The notes beneath the pieces were generated by a model. It did no database searches. It worked only from the letters and a program-made list of their open reading frames with translations, and was not told where the DNA came from. Positions 45,385 through 53,336 of a DNA stretch of 64,000 nucleotides are shown here, piece by piece. Origin of the DNA: CAVTUU01 sp045804965 (GTDB taxonomy: Bacteria > Chloroflexota > Chloroflexia > Thermomicrobiales > UBA6265); assembly GCA_045804965.1 (NCBI GenBank), contig JBJMMD010000041.1, forward strand, positions 62,001 through 126,000, given 5' to 3'. Every line of letters starts with the position of its first letter. Positions within the stretch are counted from its first letter, which is position 1. The translations under genes and the position numbers were made by a program.

Positions 45385-45469
45385 GTCATCCTGAGCGAAG
45401 TCGAAGGATCTAGTGCTCAGGCAGGACGGTCTTTAAAGGACTAGATTCCTCGACTTCGCTCGGAATGAC
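45385..45469. repeat. Long imperfect inverted repeat upstream of cofD
   Basis: Arm 45385-45413 (GTCATCCTGAGCGAAGTCGA...) and arm 45441-45469 (...TCGACTTCGCTCGGAATGAC) match in about 25 of 29 positions with a 27-nt loop. It resembles small non-coding mobile repeats of the TCATCCTGAGC type found between genes in many bacteria. It lies 70 nt before the cofD start, so it is in or near the leader of the F420 operon. Confidence 0.6.
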
Positions 45470-45538
45470 GGAGCGGAAATTCGGAATGGCGGAAAAGAAG
45501 GCGCTCGGAATGAAACGACTCTTGCGAAGGATGAGCGG

Positions 45539-46492
45539 ATGATTGTTGGGCTGGCGGGCGGCGTCGGCGGCGCGAAGCTCCTGCAGGGTCTCGCGCTGGC
45601 GCGGCCGGAAGGCGAATTGACCGCCATTGTCAATACCGCCGACGACTTTGACTTGTTCGGGCTTCGTATTTGTCCGGATCTCGACACCGTGCTGTACACG
45701 CTCGCTGGGCTGGCAAATCCAGTAACCGGCTGGGGCATCGCCGGGGATACGCGGGCGACGCTCGATGCGATCACCCGGCTCGGTCGCGATCCGTGGTTCG
45801 TGCTTGGCGATCAAGATTTGGCAACCCACATCTTGCGGACAGAACGCCTGCGCTCCGGGGCGCTGCTTTCGACGGTCATTGCCGAGTTCACCGCCGCGCT
45901 CAGCGTGCAGACGACGATTTTGCCGATGACCAACGAACAGGTCGCCACCATCGTTTCCACCCCTGCCGGCCGGCTCGAGTTCCAGGAATACTTTGTGCAC
46001 CGACGACAAGAAGACCATGTCTTGGGTGTCGAATTTCAAGGTGTGAAGGAAGCTCTGCCAGCCCCGGGCGTGCTCGATGCGCTCGCGAGCGCCGAATTGA
46101 TCGTTCTATGCCCGTCGAATCCGATCGTCAGCATTGGACCGATCCTGGCGGTTCCGGGCATACGTGATGCGCTTGCCTATTCGCCGGCGCCGACTGTCGC
46201 GGTCAGCCCCATTGTCGGGGGCAAAGCGCTGAAAGGACCGGCCGACAAGATGATGGCGACGCTTGGTCACGATGTTTCCGCTAATGGGGTGTCAGCCATG
46301 TACCAAGGCTTGGTCGACGGCATCGTGATCGACCAGCAGGACAGTGCATTGGCAGAACAGATCGGCGTGTTGGGGCAGCGCGTTCTCGTGACTCAAACAA
46401 TCATGGGCGACGCATCGGACCGGCAGCGGCTTGCCAGCGAAGTCATTCAGTTCGGACGTTCGCTCGTGCCCGCCGGACGCACAGCGACATGA
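45539..46492 (+). CDS. cofD: 2-phospho-L-lactate/phosphoenolpyruvate transferase, F420 biosynthesis
   Basis: A 317-residue CofD/FbiA protein, which joins the activated phospho-lactate or phosphoenolpyruvate moiety to the deazaflavin Fo, giving (dehydro-)F420-0. Motifs: VGLAGGVGGAKLLQGLA at the start, IVNTADDFDLFGLRICPDLD (the family's NTxDD), LADTRATLD-type segment GWGIAGDTRATLD, LGDQDLATHILRTERL and PSNPIVSIGPILAVPG. Length is normal. It is followed by cofC and cofE in overlapping frames. Bacterial homologues are thought to use phosphoenolpyruvate and so need a later reductase. Confidence 0.96.
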   Translation: MIVGLAGGVGGAKLLQGLALARPEGELTAIVNTADDFDLFGLRICPDLDTVLYTLAGLANPVTGWGIAGDTRATLDAITRLGRDPWFVLGDQDLATHILRTERLRSGALLSTVIAEFTAALSVQTTILPMTNEQVATIVSTPAGRLEFQEYFVHRRQEDHVLGVEFQGVKEALPAPGVLDALASAELIVLCPSNPIVSIGPILAVPGIRDALAYSPAPTVAVSPIVGGKALKGPADKMMATLGHDVSANGVSAMYQGLVDGIVIDQQDSALAEQIGVLGQRVLVTQTIMGDASDRQRLASEVIQFGRSLVPAGRTAT

Positions 46493-47163
46493 CTGGCGGA
46501 CTCGTCGCAGTCGTGCCAATGCGATCGTTGCGCGAAGGCAAGGCTCGCCTCGACGGCGCTCTTGAGCCCGCGGTGCGCACTGCGCTGATCCGGCGCATGC
46601 TGCTCGGGGTGATTGGCGCGATCAACGACTCGCTTGCCGTCGATGCGGTCGGCGTCGTCAGTCCTGATCCTGCGGCGCTCGAACTCGTGTTGAGCCTTGG
46701 GCCTCAGGTCGTACCCGTCGCCCAGTCGTCCGCCGCGCCCGGGCTCAATCCCGCCTTAGAACGGGGGAGAACCTGGGCGACCGAGCGCCACGCCGCAGGC
46801 ATGCTGGTTCTCTTTGGTGATCTGCCGCTGCTTTCCGCGCCTGACATTCAGCACATCGTCCGTCGGGATGCGCCGGTCGTGATTTCGCCCGATCGCCACG
46901 GTACGGGCACGAACGCGATCTTGCTTCGCAGCGGCGACGAGAGCGCGGCAGCAGAGTTTAGATTCCTTTTCGGCCCCGGCAGCTATCAGCGCCATGTCGA
47001 GGAAGCGCACCGACTCGGGCTCGAAGTCGCGACCTCTATCACCCCTGGCACCGCGATCGATTTGGACACGCCTGACGATCTGCGACTCCTCGGCATCGAG
47101 CCCGAAACAGGTTCCCTGGATCATCTCGAAACCGTACGCGTACTCCGCGGTGCCGCCAGATGA
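46489..47163 (+). CDS. cofC: Phospholactate/PEP guanylyltransferase, F420 biosynthesis
   Basis: A 224-residue CofC/FbiD nucleotidyltransferase, which makes the GTP-activated donor used by CofD. The fold-defining start VAVVPMRSLREGKARL (with the nucleotide-binding Arg/Lys) is followed by GMLVLFGDLPLLSAPDI with the metal-binding Asp, VISPDRHGTGTNAIL and FLFGPGSYQRHVEEA, all characteristic. It overlaps cofD by 4 nt (ATGA) and cofE by 4 nt, so the three proteins are translationally coupled. Confidence 0.95.
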   Translation: MTGGLVAVVPMRSLREGKARLDGALEPAVRTALIRRMLLGVIGAINDSLAVDAVGVVSPDPAALELVLSLGPQVVPVAQSSAAPGLNPALERGRTWATERHAAGMLVLFGDLPLLSAPDIQHIVRRDAPVVISPDRHGTGTNAILLRSGDESAAAEFRFLFGPGSYQRHVEEAHRLGLEVATSITPGTAIDLDTPDDLRLLGIEPETGSLDHLETVRVLRGAAR

Positions 47164-47945
47164 CCGAACGACAGTCCGGCGGCGAGCTCCGGCTCACCGG
47201 CCTTCAGAGCATTCCAGACATTCACCCAGGGGACGACCTCGTTCGGATCATCGGTGGTGCGATCGAGCGGAGCGGCGCAGCTCTCGAAGCAGGCGACATT
47301 CTCGTCGTCACGCACAAGATCGTGAGCAAAGCCGAAGGGCGGCTCGTTGATCTCTCTGACATCACCGCGTCGCCGCTCGCCGAGCGGCTCGGGAAGCACT
47401 ACGCCAAGGATCCGCGCCAAGTCGAGGTCGTCCTCCGCGAGGCCGTCCGGATCGTGCGTATGGATCGGGGCGTGATCATCGCCGAAACGACTCACGGCTT
47501 CATTTGCGCCAATGCCGGGGTCGACGCCTCGAATGTCGGGCCCGAAACCGTCTGCCTACTACCGGTCGATCCGGACGCGTCCGCAGCGGCAATTCGTGAT
47601 GGTTTGGGCCAGCGGTTTGGAATAGCGGATCGCGATTTGCCGGGCGTGATTATTGCCGATTCATTCGGCCGGCCCTGGCGCAATGGGATTGTCAATGTCG
47701 CAATCGGCGTCGCCGGTCTCGCGCCGCTTGCCGACTATCGCGGTCAATTCGATACGGCGGGTTACGAATTGCACGTCTCGGTGCTCGCGGTTGCGGACGA
47801 GCTGGCGGCGGCGGCCGAGCTGGTGATGCACAAACTCGACGCGCGACCGGTCGTGCTCGTGCGAGGATACATGCCAGCGACCGAAACGCCGTTTGGCACG
47901 GGACGGGACCTCATCATCGATCCCTCCCGCGATCTCTTTCGATAG
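47160..47945 (+). CDS. cofE: Coenzyme F420:L-glutamate ligase
   Basis: A 261-residue CofE protein, which adds gamma-linked glutamates to F420-0. Motifs: VVTHKIVSKAEGRLVDL, GVIIAETTHGFICANAGVDASNV, LLPVDPDASAAAIRDGL, VIIADSFGRPWRNGIVNVAIGVAG and HKLDARPVVLVRGY. In mycobacteria this domain is fused to a nitroreductase (FbiB); here the fusion is absent, and a nitroreductase occurs instead in another fusion 5.4 kb downstream. ATGA overlap with cofC. Confidence 0.96.
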   Translation: MTERQSGGELRLTGLQSIPDIHPGDDLVRIIGGAIERSGAALEAGDILVVTHKIVSKAEGRLVDLSDITASPLAERLGKHYAKDPRQVEVVLREAVRIVRMDRGVIIAETTHGFICANAGVDASNVGPETVCLLPVDPDASAAAIRDGLGQRFGIADRDLPGVIIADSFGRPWRNGIVNVAIGVAGLAPLADYRGQFDTAGYELHVSVLAVADELAAAAELVMHKLDARPVVLVRGYMPATETPFGTGRDLIIDPSRDLFR

Positions 47946-47961
47946 CAGAAGGGAGTCTTCG

Positions 47962-48948
47962 GTGGGCATTCTTGGGTATGCAGCTTCATTCGAGCAATTT
48001 CACCCCACCGATCTGCTGAACTACAGCAAACAGGCGGAGAAAGCAGGGTTTCGCGCGGTCATGGCGTCGGATCACTTCCATCCCTGGGTGCCATCACAGG
48101 GACAGTCGGCGTTCGTGTGGGCGTGGATGGGCGCGCTCGGGGCGCAAACGAATCTGCGCTTCGGCACCGGCGTAACCCCGCCCGGTTACCGTTACCACCC
48201 GGCGGTGATCGCCCAGGCCGCCGCCACGCTGGAAGCGATGTTTCCGGGCCGGTTCTATCTCGGACTCGGCGCGGGCGAGGCGTTGAACGAGCACATCATC
48301 GGCGACTACTGGCCGGAAGCGGCGGTCCGACTCGAGCGCCTAATGGAAGCAATCGAGATCATCCAGGCACTCTTCACCGGCAAGGTAATCAAGCACCGCG
48401 GCATCCATTTCAACGTCGAAAGCGCGAAGCTCTATACGCTGCCGGACGCGCCTCCGCCGATCTACGTCGCAACCTCGGGACCGATCATGGCCCAGCGCAC
48501 GGGAAAATTCACCGACGGGATGATCACCGTTGGCGCCGCCGACGAGAAAATCCAAGGGCTCCTCGAGCGGTACGAACGCGGAGCGAGAGAGGCGGGCAAA
48601 GACCCGGCGTCCATGCCGCGTATCCTGCAAGTCAAGGTCTCGTTTGCCGAATCGGAAGAACTAGCGATCGAGTACGCGATGAAGGAATGGCCAAACGGCG
48701 GCATGAACTTCCCGAAGGCCGATATCCGTAATCCCGAAGACTTTGAGGCGATGTCGAAACTGGTGCGCCCGGAGAACTACAAAAACCGCGTTCTCACTAC
48801 GCCGGACCTCGCCCAGCACGTCGCCTACATCCAGCACTTCATCGATCTCGGTTTCGACGAGATCTACGTCCACAACGTCGGTCGCAACCAGGACGCCTTC
48901 ATCGACGCGTACGGCAAAGAGGTCGTGCCCAAGTTGAATTGGGCGTAG
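47962..48948 (+). CDS. F420-dependent luciferase-like (LLM) oxidoreductase, Fgd-type subgroup
   Basis: A 328-residue TIM-barrel LLM protein of the group that includes F420-dependent glucose-6-phosphate dehydrogenase. It shows VGILGYAASFEQFHPTDL, MASDHFHPWVPSQGQSAFVW (the DHFxPW block typical of F420 users), GTGVTPPGYRYHPAVIAQ, FYLGLGAGEALNEH and VATSGPIMAQRTGKFTDGMI. The start is GTG at 47962 with GGGAG upstream, 16 nt after cofE, so it probably belongs to the cofDCE transcript. The substrate could be glucose-6-phosphate or another alcohol; this is not readable with confidence. Confidence 0.9.
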   Translation: MGILGYAASFEQFHPTDLLNYSKQAEKAGFRAVMASDHFHPWVPSQGQSAFVWAWMGALGAQTNLRFGTGVTPPGYRYHPAVIAQAAATLEAMFPGRFYLGLGAGEALNEHIIGDYWPEAAVRLERLMEAIEIIQALFTGKVIKHRGIHFNVESAKLYTLPDAPPPIYVATSGPIMAQRTGKFTDGMITVGAADEKIQGLLERYERGAREAGKDPASMPRILQVKVSFAESEELAIEYAMKEWPNGGMNFPKADIRNPEDFEAMSKLVRPENYKNRVLTTPDLAQHVAYIQHFIDLGFDEIYVHNVGRNQDAFIDAYGKEVVPKLNWA

Positions 48949-49360
48949 TTTCGTGAAGATTTCCTAAGTTGAAGACGTAGGGTTCACACGTGAAATCCTC
49001 TCCGAAACCAAGCGCGAATGTCCGTAGCTCTTGCGCGGACATCTCAATTCAGCATCAGGGTTTGAACTGGTTGAACATACGGCATTTCGACGCGGGCATA
49101 GTCAGTTGGCAACCGGCGCCAAAGTCGCCGCCTTTCACCAGGATGAGCGCAGCGAATTAGGGGAGGAAATAATCCCAGGTCGCGAATCTTTCAGTTCAGA
49201 CTCGTCCGGTCGGAATTAGCAACATGACGCCTGCGAGTTTTCCCTACTGCCAAGTGCATCGCAATCAATTGAGAAGGGGTTCCGAATACCGGACTATAGA
49301 CGCGAACGGGCGTGCGGTCTTGACGGCGCAGATGCCCAACGCTACAGTTTGGGAAGCACA

Positions 49361-49499
49361 GCCTTCGGGGTTTGGGTGAGGCCGCGCGTTATGACGGCCA
49401 AGTCCCGACCGGCGGTAGAGCCCGCGAGCGAGTGGCGAGTCCACGAGCACGATCCGGTGAAATTCCGGGGCCGACGGTAGAGTCCGGATGGGAGAAGGC
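49361..49499 (+). ncRNA. FMN riboswitch (RFN element)
   Basis: All conserved blocks are present in order: CTTCGGGGTTTGGGTGA, CCGACCGGCGGTAGAGCCC, GCGAGCG, GATCCGGTGAAATTCCGG, GCCGACGGTAGAGTCCGGAT and GGGAGAAGG. The outer helix P1 pairs GCCTTC (49361-49366) with GAAGGC (49494-49499). The second arm carries an extra small stem, GGCCG/CGGCC. FMN riboswitches bind flavin mononucleotide and normally turn off genes for riboflavin synthesis or uptake. A hairpin and a terminator follow. The next gene on this strand is the permease at 49822; no riboflavin synthesis gene is in the window. Confidence 0.95.
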
Positions 49500-49504
49500 G
49501 CGGT

Positions 49505-49530
49505 GCGAGACAAGCCGAAGCTTGTCTCGC
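49505..49530 (+). other. Perfect 11-bp hairpin after the FMN riboswitch
   Basis: GCGAGACAAGC, loop CGAA, GCTTGTCTCGC. Bases 49490-49498 (GGGAGAAGG), which include the 3' strand of P1, could alternatively pair with CCTTTTTCC at 49540-49548 across this hairpin, a possible switching helix of the expression platform. Confidence 0.65.
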
Positions 49531-49562
49531 GTTGCATTCCCTTTTTCCGAAAATGCTGAACC

Positions 49563-49590
49563 ACCCGAGGGCGAAAGCTCCCGGGTTTTT
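49563..49590 (+). terminator. Intrinsic terminator downstream of the FMN riboswitch
   Basis: ACCCGAGGGC, loop GAAA, GCTCCCGGGT (one mismatch and one G-T pair), then TTTTT to 49590. It lies 64 nt after the riboswitch and before any coding region, fitting transcription attenuation of the downstream transporter operon. Confidence 0.75.
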
Positions 49591-49612
49591 GCTGTGCCGA
49601 GGTCCGGAGACA

Positions 49613-49661
49613 CCGGGGCTCAAAGTCCCGGGCTACAACTCGACGAAGCCCTTCCAGGGCT
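49613..49661 (+). repeat. REP-like double hairpin
   Basis: Stem CCGGGG/CCCGGG around CTCAAAGT, then CTACAACTCGACGA and stem AGCCC/GGGCT. Same two-hairpin layout as 37672-37735 but different stem bases. Confidence 0.55.
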
Positions 49662-49684
49662 GACGAGAGAGGTCGATGGTTCGT

Positions 49685-49792
49685 TCTCCGTAGCGGTGCA
49701 CGGTTGTGCGCTTCCTGGTGAGAACGTGAGTCGCTAATTGCCAAGAGGTTCGAATTCACTCTAAGGCGCACGCTGTGTGCCGCTACGGAGAA
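49685..49792. repeat. Inverted repeat in the leader of the fourth importer operon
   Basis: Arms 49685-49712 (TTCTCCGTAGCGGTGCACGG...) and 49766-49792 (...GTGTGCCGCTACGGAGAA) are near-complementary with a 53-nt centre. The right arm ends 30 nt before the permease start codon. It could be a leader structure or the ends of a small inserted element. Confidence 0.6.
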
Positions 49793-49821
49793 CAACGGAG
49801 AACAGTCGAGGGACTGCAAGC

Positions 49822-50760
49822 GTGATCAGTTTTTTGGCCAGGCGGATCGCCTACGCGGTTGCCGTGTTGTACGCGGCGACGAGCTTGGTGTTTGGCCTCA
49901 TTTTCTTGGCAGGCGATCCGCTGGCCGGGTTGATCCCGCCAGGCGCGACGCCAGAGCAACAAGCGGTGATCCGGCATCGGTTCGCCCTTGACCGCCCGGT
50001 CGTCGTGCAATACGGCCGTTTCGTCGAGCACGCGGCACGGGGCGATTTCGGCGAGTCATGGCGACGGCGACAACCGGCCATGGACGCGGTCCTCTCGCAA
50101 CTGCCAGCGACGTTGATGCTGACAGCCGCGGCGATGGCGCTTGCGTTGGTGATTGGACTGCCGCTGGGGATTGTGGCCGGCACGCGTCCGGGCGGTTGGC
50201 GCGACGCGGGGGTGACCGGGTTTGCCCTGTTCGGTCAAGCGATTCCCGGTTTTTGGCTCGGCACGGTATTGATTCTCATCTTTGCGGTTCATTGGCAGTG
50301 GCTTCCGTCGTCGGGTAACGATAGTTTCTCATCGCTGATTCTGCCCGCGCTTGCGCTCGCGGCGTTCCCGGCAGCGACCATCGCTCGTCTTCTGCGCTCC
50401 TCGCTGATCGATACCATGAACCAGGACTACATCCGGACCGCCCGGGGTAAGGGCTTACCAAACAAGGTCGTCATCCTGGTGCACGCGGTGCGCAACGCGA
50501 CTTTGCCAGTATTGGCCTTCGCGGGTTTGCAGATCAGTTTCTTGCTTGGAGGCGCGGTCATCATCGAGTCGGTCTTCGCGTATCCGGGTGTTGGCCGCCT
50601 TGCCTTGCAGGCCGTCAATGACCGCGACATCCCGGTGATCGAAGCGTTTGTCGTGGTCCTGGCGACGCTGATCGTCGTCACCAACTTCGTCATCGACGCG
50701 ATTGCGGTTGCGGTCGATCCGCGCCTTCGCTCAAGCGCTCCCGTGAGGAGCTCAAGGTGA
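49822..50760 (+). CDS. ABC transporter permease, DppB-like, downstream of an FMN riboswitch
   Basis: A 312-residue permease: FLARRIAYAVAVLYAATSLV first helix, FLAGDPLAGLIPPGATPEQQ (AGDP for the usual PGDP), HRFALDRPVVVQYGRFVEHA, coupling loop NQDYIRTARGKGLPNKVV, and VDPRLRSS near the end. The GTG at 49822 is preceded by GAGGGA; the frame is open to 49777 but that part lies in the inverted repeat. First gene of the operon DppB-DppC-binding protein-nitroreductase fusion; the leader carries the FMN riboswitch 323 nt upstream. Confidence 0.92.
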   Translation: MISFLARRIAYAVAVLYAATSLVFGLIFLAGDPLAGLIPPGATPEQQAVIRHRFALDRPVVVQYGRFVEHAARGDFGESWRRRQPAMDAVLSQLPATLMLTAAAMALALVIGLPLGIVAGTRPGGWRDAGVTGFALFGQAIPGFWLGTVLILIFAVHWQWLPSSGNDSFSSLILPALALAAFPAATIARLLRSSLIDTMNQDYIRTARGKGLPNKVVILVHAVRNATLPVLAFAGLQISFLLGGAVIIESVFAYPGVGRLALQAVNDRDIPVIEAFVVVLATLIVVTNFVIDAIAVAVDPRLRSSAPVRSSR

Positions 50761-51695
50761 CGGCGGAGCAAGTCCGGAAGCAGCCGGTGGCGCCCTACCT
50801 GCAGTCGCCCTCGCGCCCGCTCGCGGACCGCGAACCGCGCCGGCGAAGAATCGTGTGGTCACCTGCCGGCGTCATCGGGGTTGGGCTCGTGTTCCTGCTC
50901 GTCCTCGTCGCGGTGCTTGGGCCGGTGGTGATTTCGGCTGATCCGGGCAAGCAAGATCTGCTCGACCGGCTGGCGGAGCCTTACCTGTTTGGGGGAAGAG
51001 CTAATCATTTGCTCGGCACAGACGGACTCGGCCGCGATCTCTTCGCGCGGGTCGTGGCTGGCGCCCGCGTTTCGTTGATTGTCGGCGTCGTCGCCACACT
51101 TGTCGCCGGGGTGATTGGTGTCGCGCTCGGCCTGATCGCTGGCTATATGGGTGGCGCTGTCGATGCGGCCGTGAGCTTCCTCGTCGACGTGCAGTTGACG
51201 CTCCCGTTCGTGGTAGTTGGGATCGCGGTCGTGGCGGTCCTTGGCAACAGCTTGAACAATGTCATCCTCGTGCTCGCGATCACGGGTTGGGTCGCCTACG
51301 CCCGCATTGTCCGCTTGCAAACTCGATCACTGCGCAACGCCCCGTTTATCGACGCGGCGCGCGCGATCGGCGTTGGTCCTGGCCGCGTGATCTGGCGGCA
51401 CATGCTGCCGAACATCGCGGGACCGATCATCGTCATTGCAAGCCAGCAGGTGGCGGCGATGATCCTCTACGAAGCGGCCCTCAGTTATCTCGGACTCGGC
51501 GTGCCATCGAGTCGCATTACCTGGGGTGGGATGATCGCGGACGGTCGCCAAACGATGCTGACGGCCTGGTGGGTGTCGACTATTCCTGGGCTCGCGATCG
51601 CGCTCACCGTACTTGGTTTCAACCTCTTAGGCGATTGGCTGCGCGACCGGTTCGATCCGGTCACGCGGTCGCGACGAAGCTGGGCTCGATTTTGA
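50757..51695 (+). CDS. ABC transporter permease, DppC-like
   Basis: A 312-residue permease: first helix VIGVGLVFLLVLVAVLGPVV, external LLGTDGLGRDLFARVVAGAR (canonical GTDxxGRDLF), membrane helices, coupling loop NAPFIDAARAIGVGPGRV and LGDWLRDRFDPVTR at the end. It starts with GTG overlapping the upstream stop by 4 nt (GTGA), so it is coupled to the DppB-like gene. Confidence 0.93.
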   Translation: MTAEQVRKQPVAPYLQSPSRPLADREPRRRRIVWSPAGVIGVGLVFLLVLVAVLGPVVISADPGKQDLLDRLAEPYLFGGRANHLLGTDGLGRDLFARVVAGARVSLIVGVVATLVAGVIGVALGLIAGYMGGAVDAAVSFLVDVQLTLPFVVVGIAVVAVLGNSLNNVILVLAITGWVAYARIVRLQTRSLRNAPFIDAARAIGVGPGRVIWRHMLPNIAGPIIVIASQQVAAMILYEAALSYLGLGVPSSRITWGGMIADGRQTMLTAWWVSTIPGLAIALTVLGFNLLGDWLRDRFDPVTRSRRSWARF

Positions 51696-51745
51696 GAAAT
51701 CTCAGCCCATTGCGTTGTCTAGGTAGGAAAAAGGAGACGAGAACC

Positions 51746-53314
51746 GTGCATCTATTAGAACGAAGTCAAGAGATTGTTCCCGAGATTGGATCACGTACAA
51801 TCAATCGCCGCTCGTTGCTCGGAATGGTGGGCGCGGCCGGCTTCACCATCGCCACGCGCGGTCTGACGAAATCGGCGCTCGCTCAGGCTGACGCGGGGCA
51901 GATCGACGAACTGGTGATCGATCTGCCGTCGGAGCTACCCAGTCTCGATCCGGCCCTCGTCTATGACATCGACGGTTGGTCGATCATCCACTCGATCTAT
52001 GACTCGGTCCTCCAGTATCAGCCCAATGGCGAGATCGAGCTGCTGCTCGCCAAGTCGCTGACGCAATCCGACCCCCTGACTTGGGAAATCGAGCTCGTGC
52101 CGGATGTGAAGTTCCACAATGGCGAGCCATTGACATCGCAGGCGGTGACGTTCGCGATTGCCCATCTGGTCGACGACAAAACCGCCTCCCAAGTCGGCGG
52201 CAATTTCAAAATCATCGAACGTGTCGAGGAAATCGACGAGCTGAAAGCGCGCTTGCATCTCTCCGCGCCGGCCCCGTGGTTGCCATCGATGATGGCGGCC
52301 TGGTTGACGCTGCTTCCGCCCGACTACGCTGCCGCGAACGATTTCGCGGCGACGCCGGTTGGCACCGGTCCGTACAAATTCGTGGAGTACGCCCAGGGCG
52401 ATCATCTGGCGCTGGAAGCGAACCCAGACTACTTCCAGTCAAGTCCGAAGGGGCAGCCGATAGCCAAGAAAGTGACGTTCCGCTTCGTGCCGGAGGCGAT
52501 CACGCGGGTGGCAGATCTCCTCTCAGGGTCTGCGGGGATCATCCGCACTGACCCCGGAAATGGCGAGCTACTTGAACAACAAGGCCTGGCGTCCGTGGTC
52601 GCTGAGCCCGTTTCAGGGTCTTCGTTCATTCGGATCGCGACGGACGCTGAGCCGTTTCGCGACGCTCGAGTACGGCAGGCGTTGAATTTTGCGGTTGATG
52701 TTGACACGATCATCCACGCACTGTTCTACGGTCATGGAAGCCATCTGGCAAGCCTGTTTGTAGAAGGGGGTTTAGGCTTCGATCCGAACCTGACTCCTTT
52801 CCCTCACGATCCAGAGAAGGCGAAATCGTTATTGGCCGAAGCGGGGTTCCCTACCGGTTTTTCAACCCAAATTGAGCACACCGTCGACGAGGGTATCGAT
52901 GTGATCGAGGCAATTGTGGGTCAACTTGGCGCTGTTGGTATCAAGGCCGAACGGCAACCGCGCGACAAGGCGGCGTTCAATCAAAGCTGGAAAGATCCGA
53001 AGGCAGCGCCATTGAGGTTTGTCACCTGGCGGCCGTTGTTCGATCCATACACCCTGCTGAGCCTTGTCATTTCCAACCAAGGCTTTCTCTCGCGGTACAG
53101 CAGTGACACGGCCCAGCCGCTCATTGACGCCGGTGCAGTCGAGCCCGATCCGGCCAAGCGCGCGCAGACATACCAGCAGCTGGCGAAGGTGCTCCAAGAT
53201 GATCCGGCGGCAATCTATCTCTATAACCTCACCGCACTCTACGGCACAGCAAAAGGCGTACCTGAGTGGACACAGCGTCCAGACGACTACATCATCCCCG
53301 CCAAGAGGCCCTGA
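51746..53314 (+). CDS. ABC transporter substrate-binding protein, SBP_bac_5 family
   Basis: A 522-residue receptor with a twin-arginine-like leader (TINRRSLLGMVGAAGFTIAT) and the normal lobe order: LPSLDPALVYDIDGW, FHNGEPLTSQAVTFAI in lobe I, VGTGPYKFVEYAQGDHLALE, then VRQALNFAVDVDTIIHALFY and SLLAEAGFPTGF in lobe II. AKGEIDV-type segment is replaced by LLSGSAGIIRTDP. The start is GTG at 51746, with AAGGAG 9 nt upstream; the frame reads back to 51287 only inside the DppC-like gene. Under FMN control a flavin, a flavin precursor or a flavin-bearing peptide would be candidate ligands, as inference only. Confidence 0.92.
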   Translation: MHLLERSQEIVPEIGSRTINRRSLLGMVGAAGFTIATRGLTKSALAQADAGQIDELVIDLPSELPSLDPALVYDIDGWSIIHSIYDSVLQYQPNGEIELLLAKSLTQSDPLTWEIELVPDVKFHNGEPLTSQAVTFAIAHLVDDKTASQVGGNFKIIERVEEIDELKARLHLSAPAPWLPSMMAAWLTLLPPDYAAANDFAATPVGTGPYKFVEYAQGDHLALEANPDYFQSSPKGQPIAKKVTFRFVPEAITRVADLLSGSAGIIRTDPGNGELLEQQGLASVVAEPVSGSSFIRIATDAEPFRDARVRQALNFAVDVDTIIHALFYGHGSHLASLFVEGGLGFDPNLTPFPHDPEKAKSLLAEAGFPTGFSTQIEHTVDEGIDVIEAIVGQLGAVGIKAERQPRDKAAFNQSWKDPKAAPLRFVTWRPLFDPYTLLSLVISNQGFLSRYSSDTAQPLIDAGAVEPDPAKRAQTYQQLAKVLQDDPAAIYLYNLTALYGTAKGVPEWTQRPDDYIIPAKRP

Positions 53315-53336
53315 GGCGAGCAGCGCGTAGGATCTG

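Noticed and set aside
49740..49760. GGTTCGAATTC, similar to a tRNA T-loop
   Set aside because: No acceptor, D or anticodon stems can be built around it.
51287..51745. Upstream extension of the fourth receptor gene
   Set aside because: It lies within the DppC-like permease gene in another frame; the leader and ribosome site point to GTG 51746.
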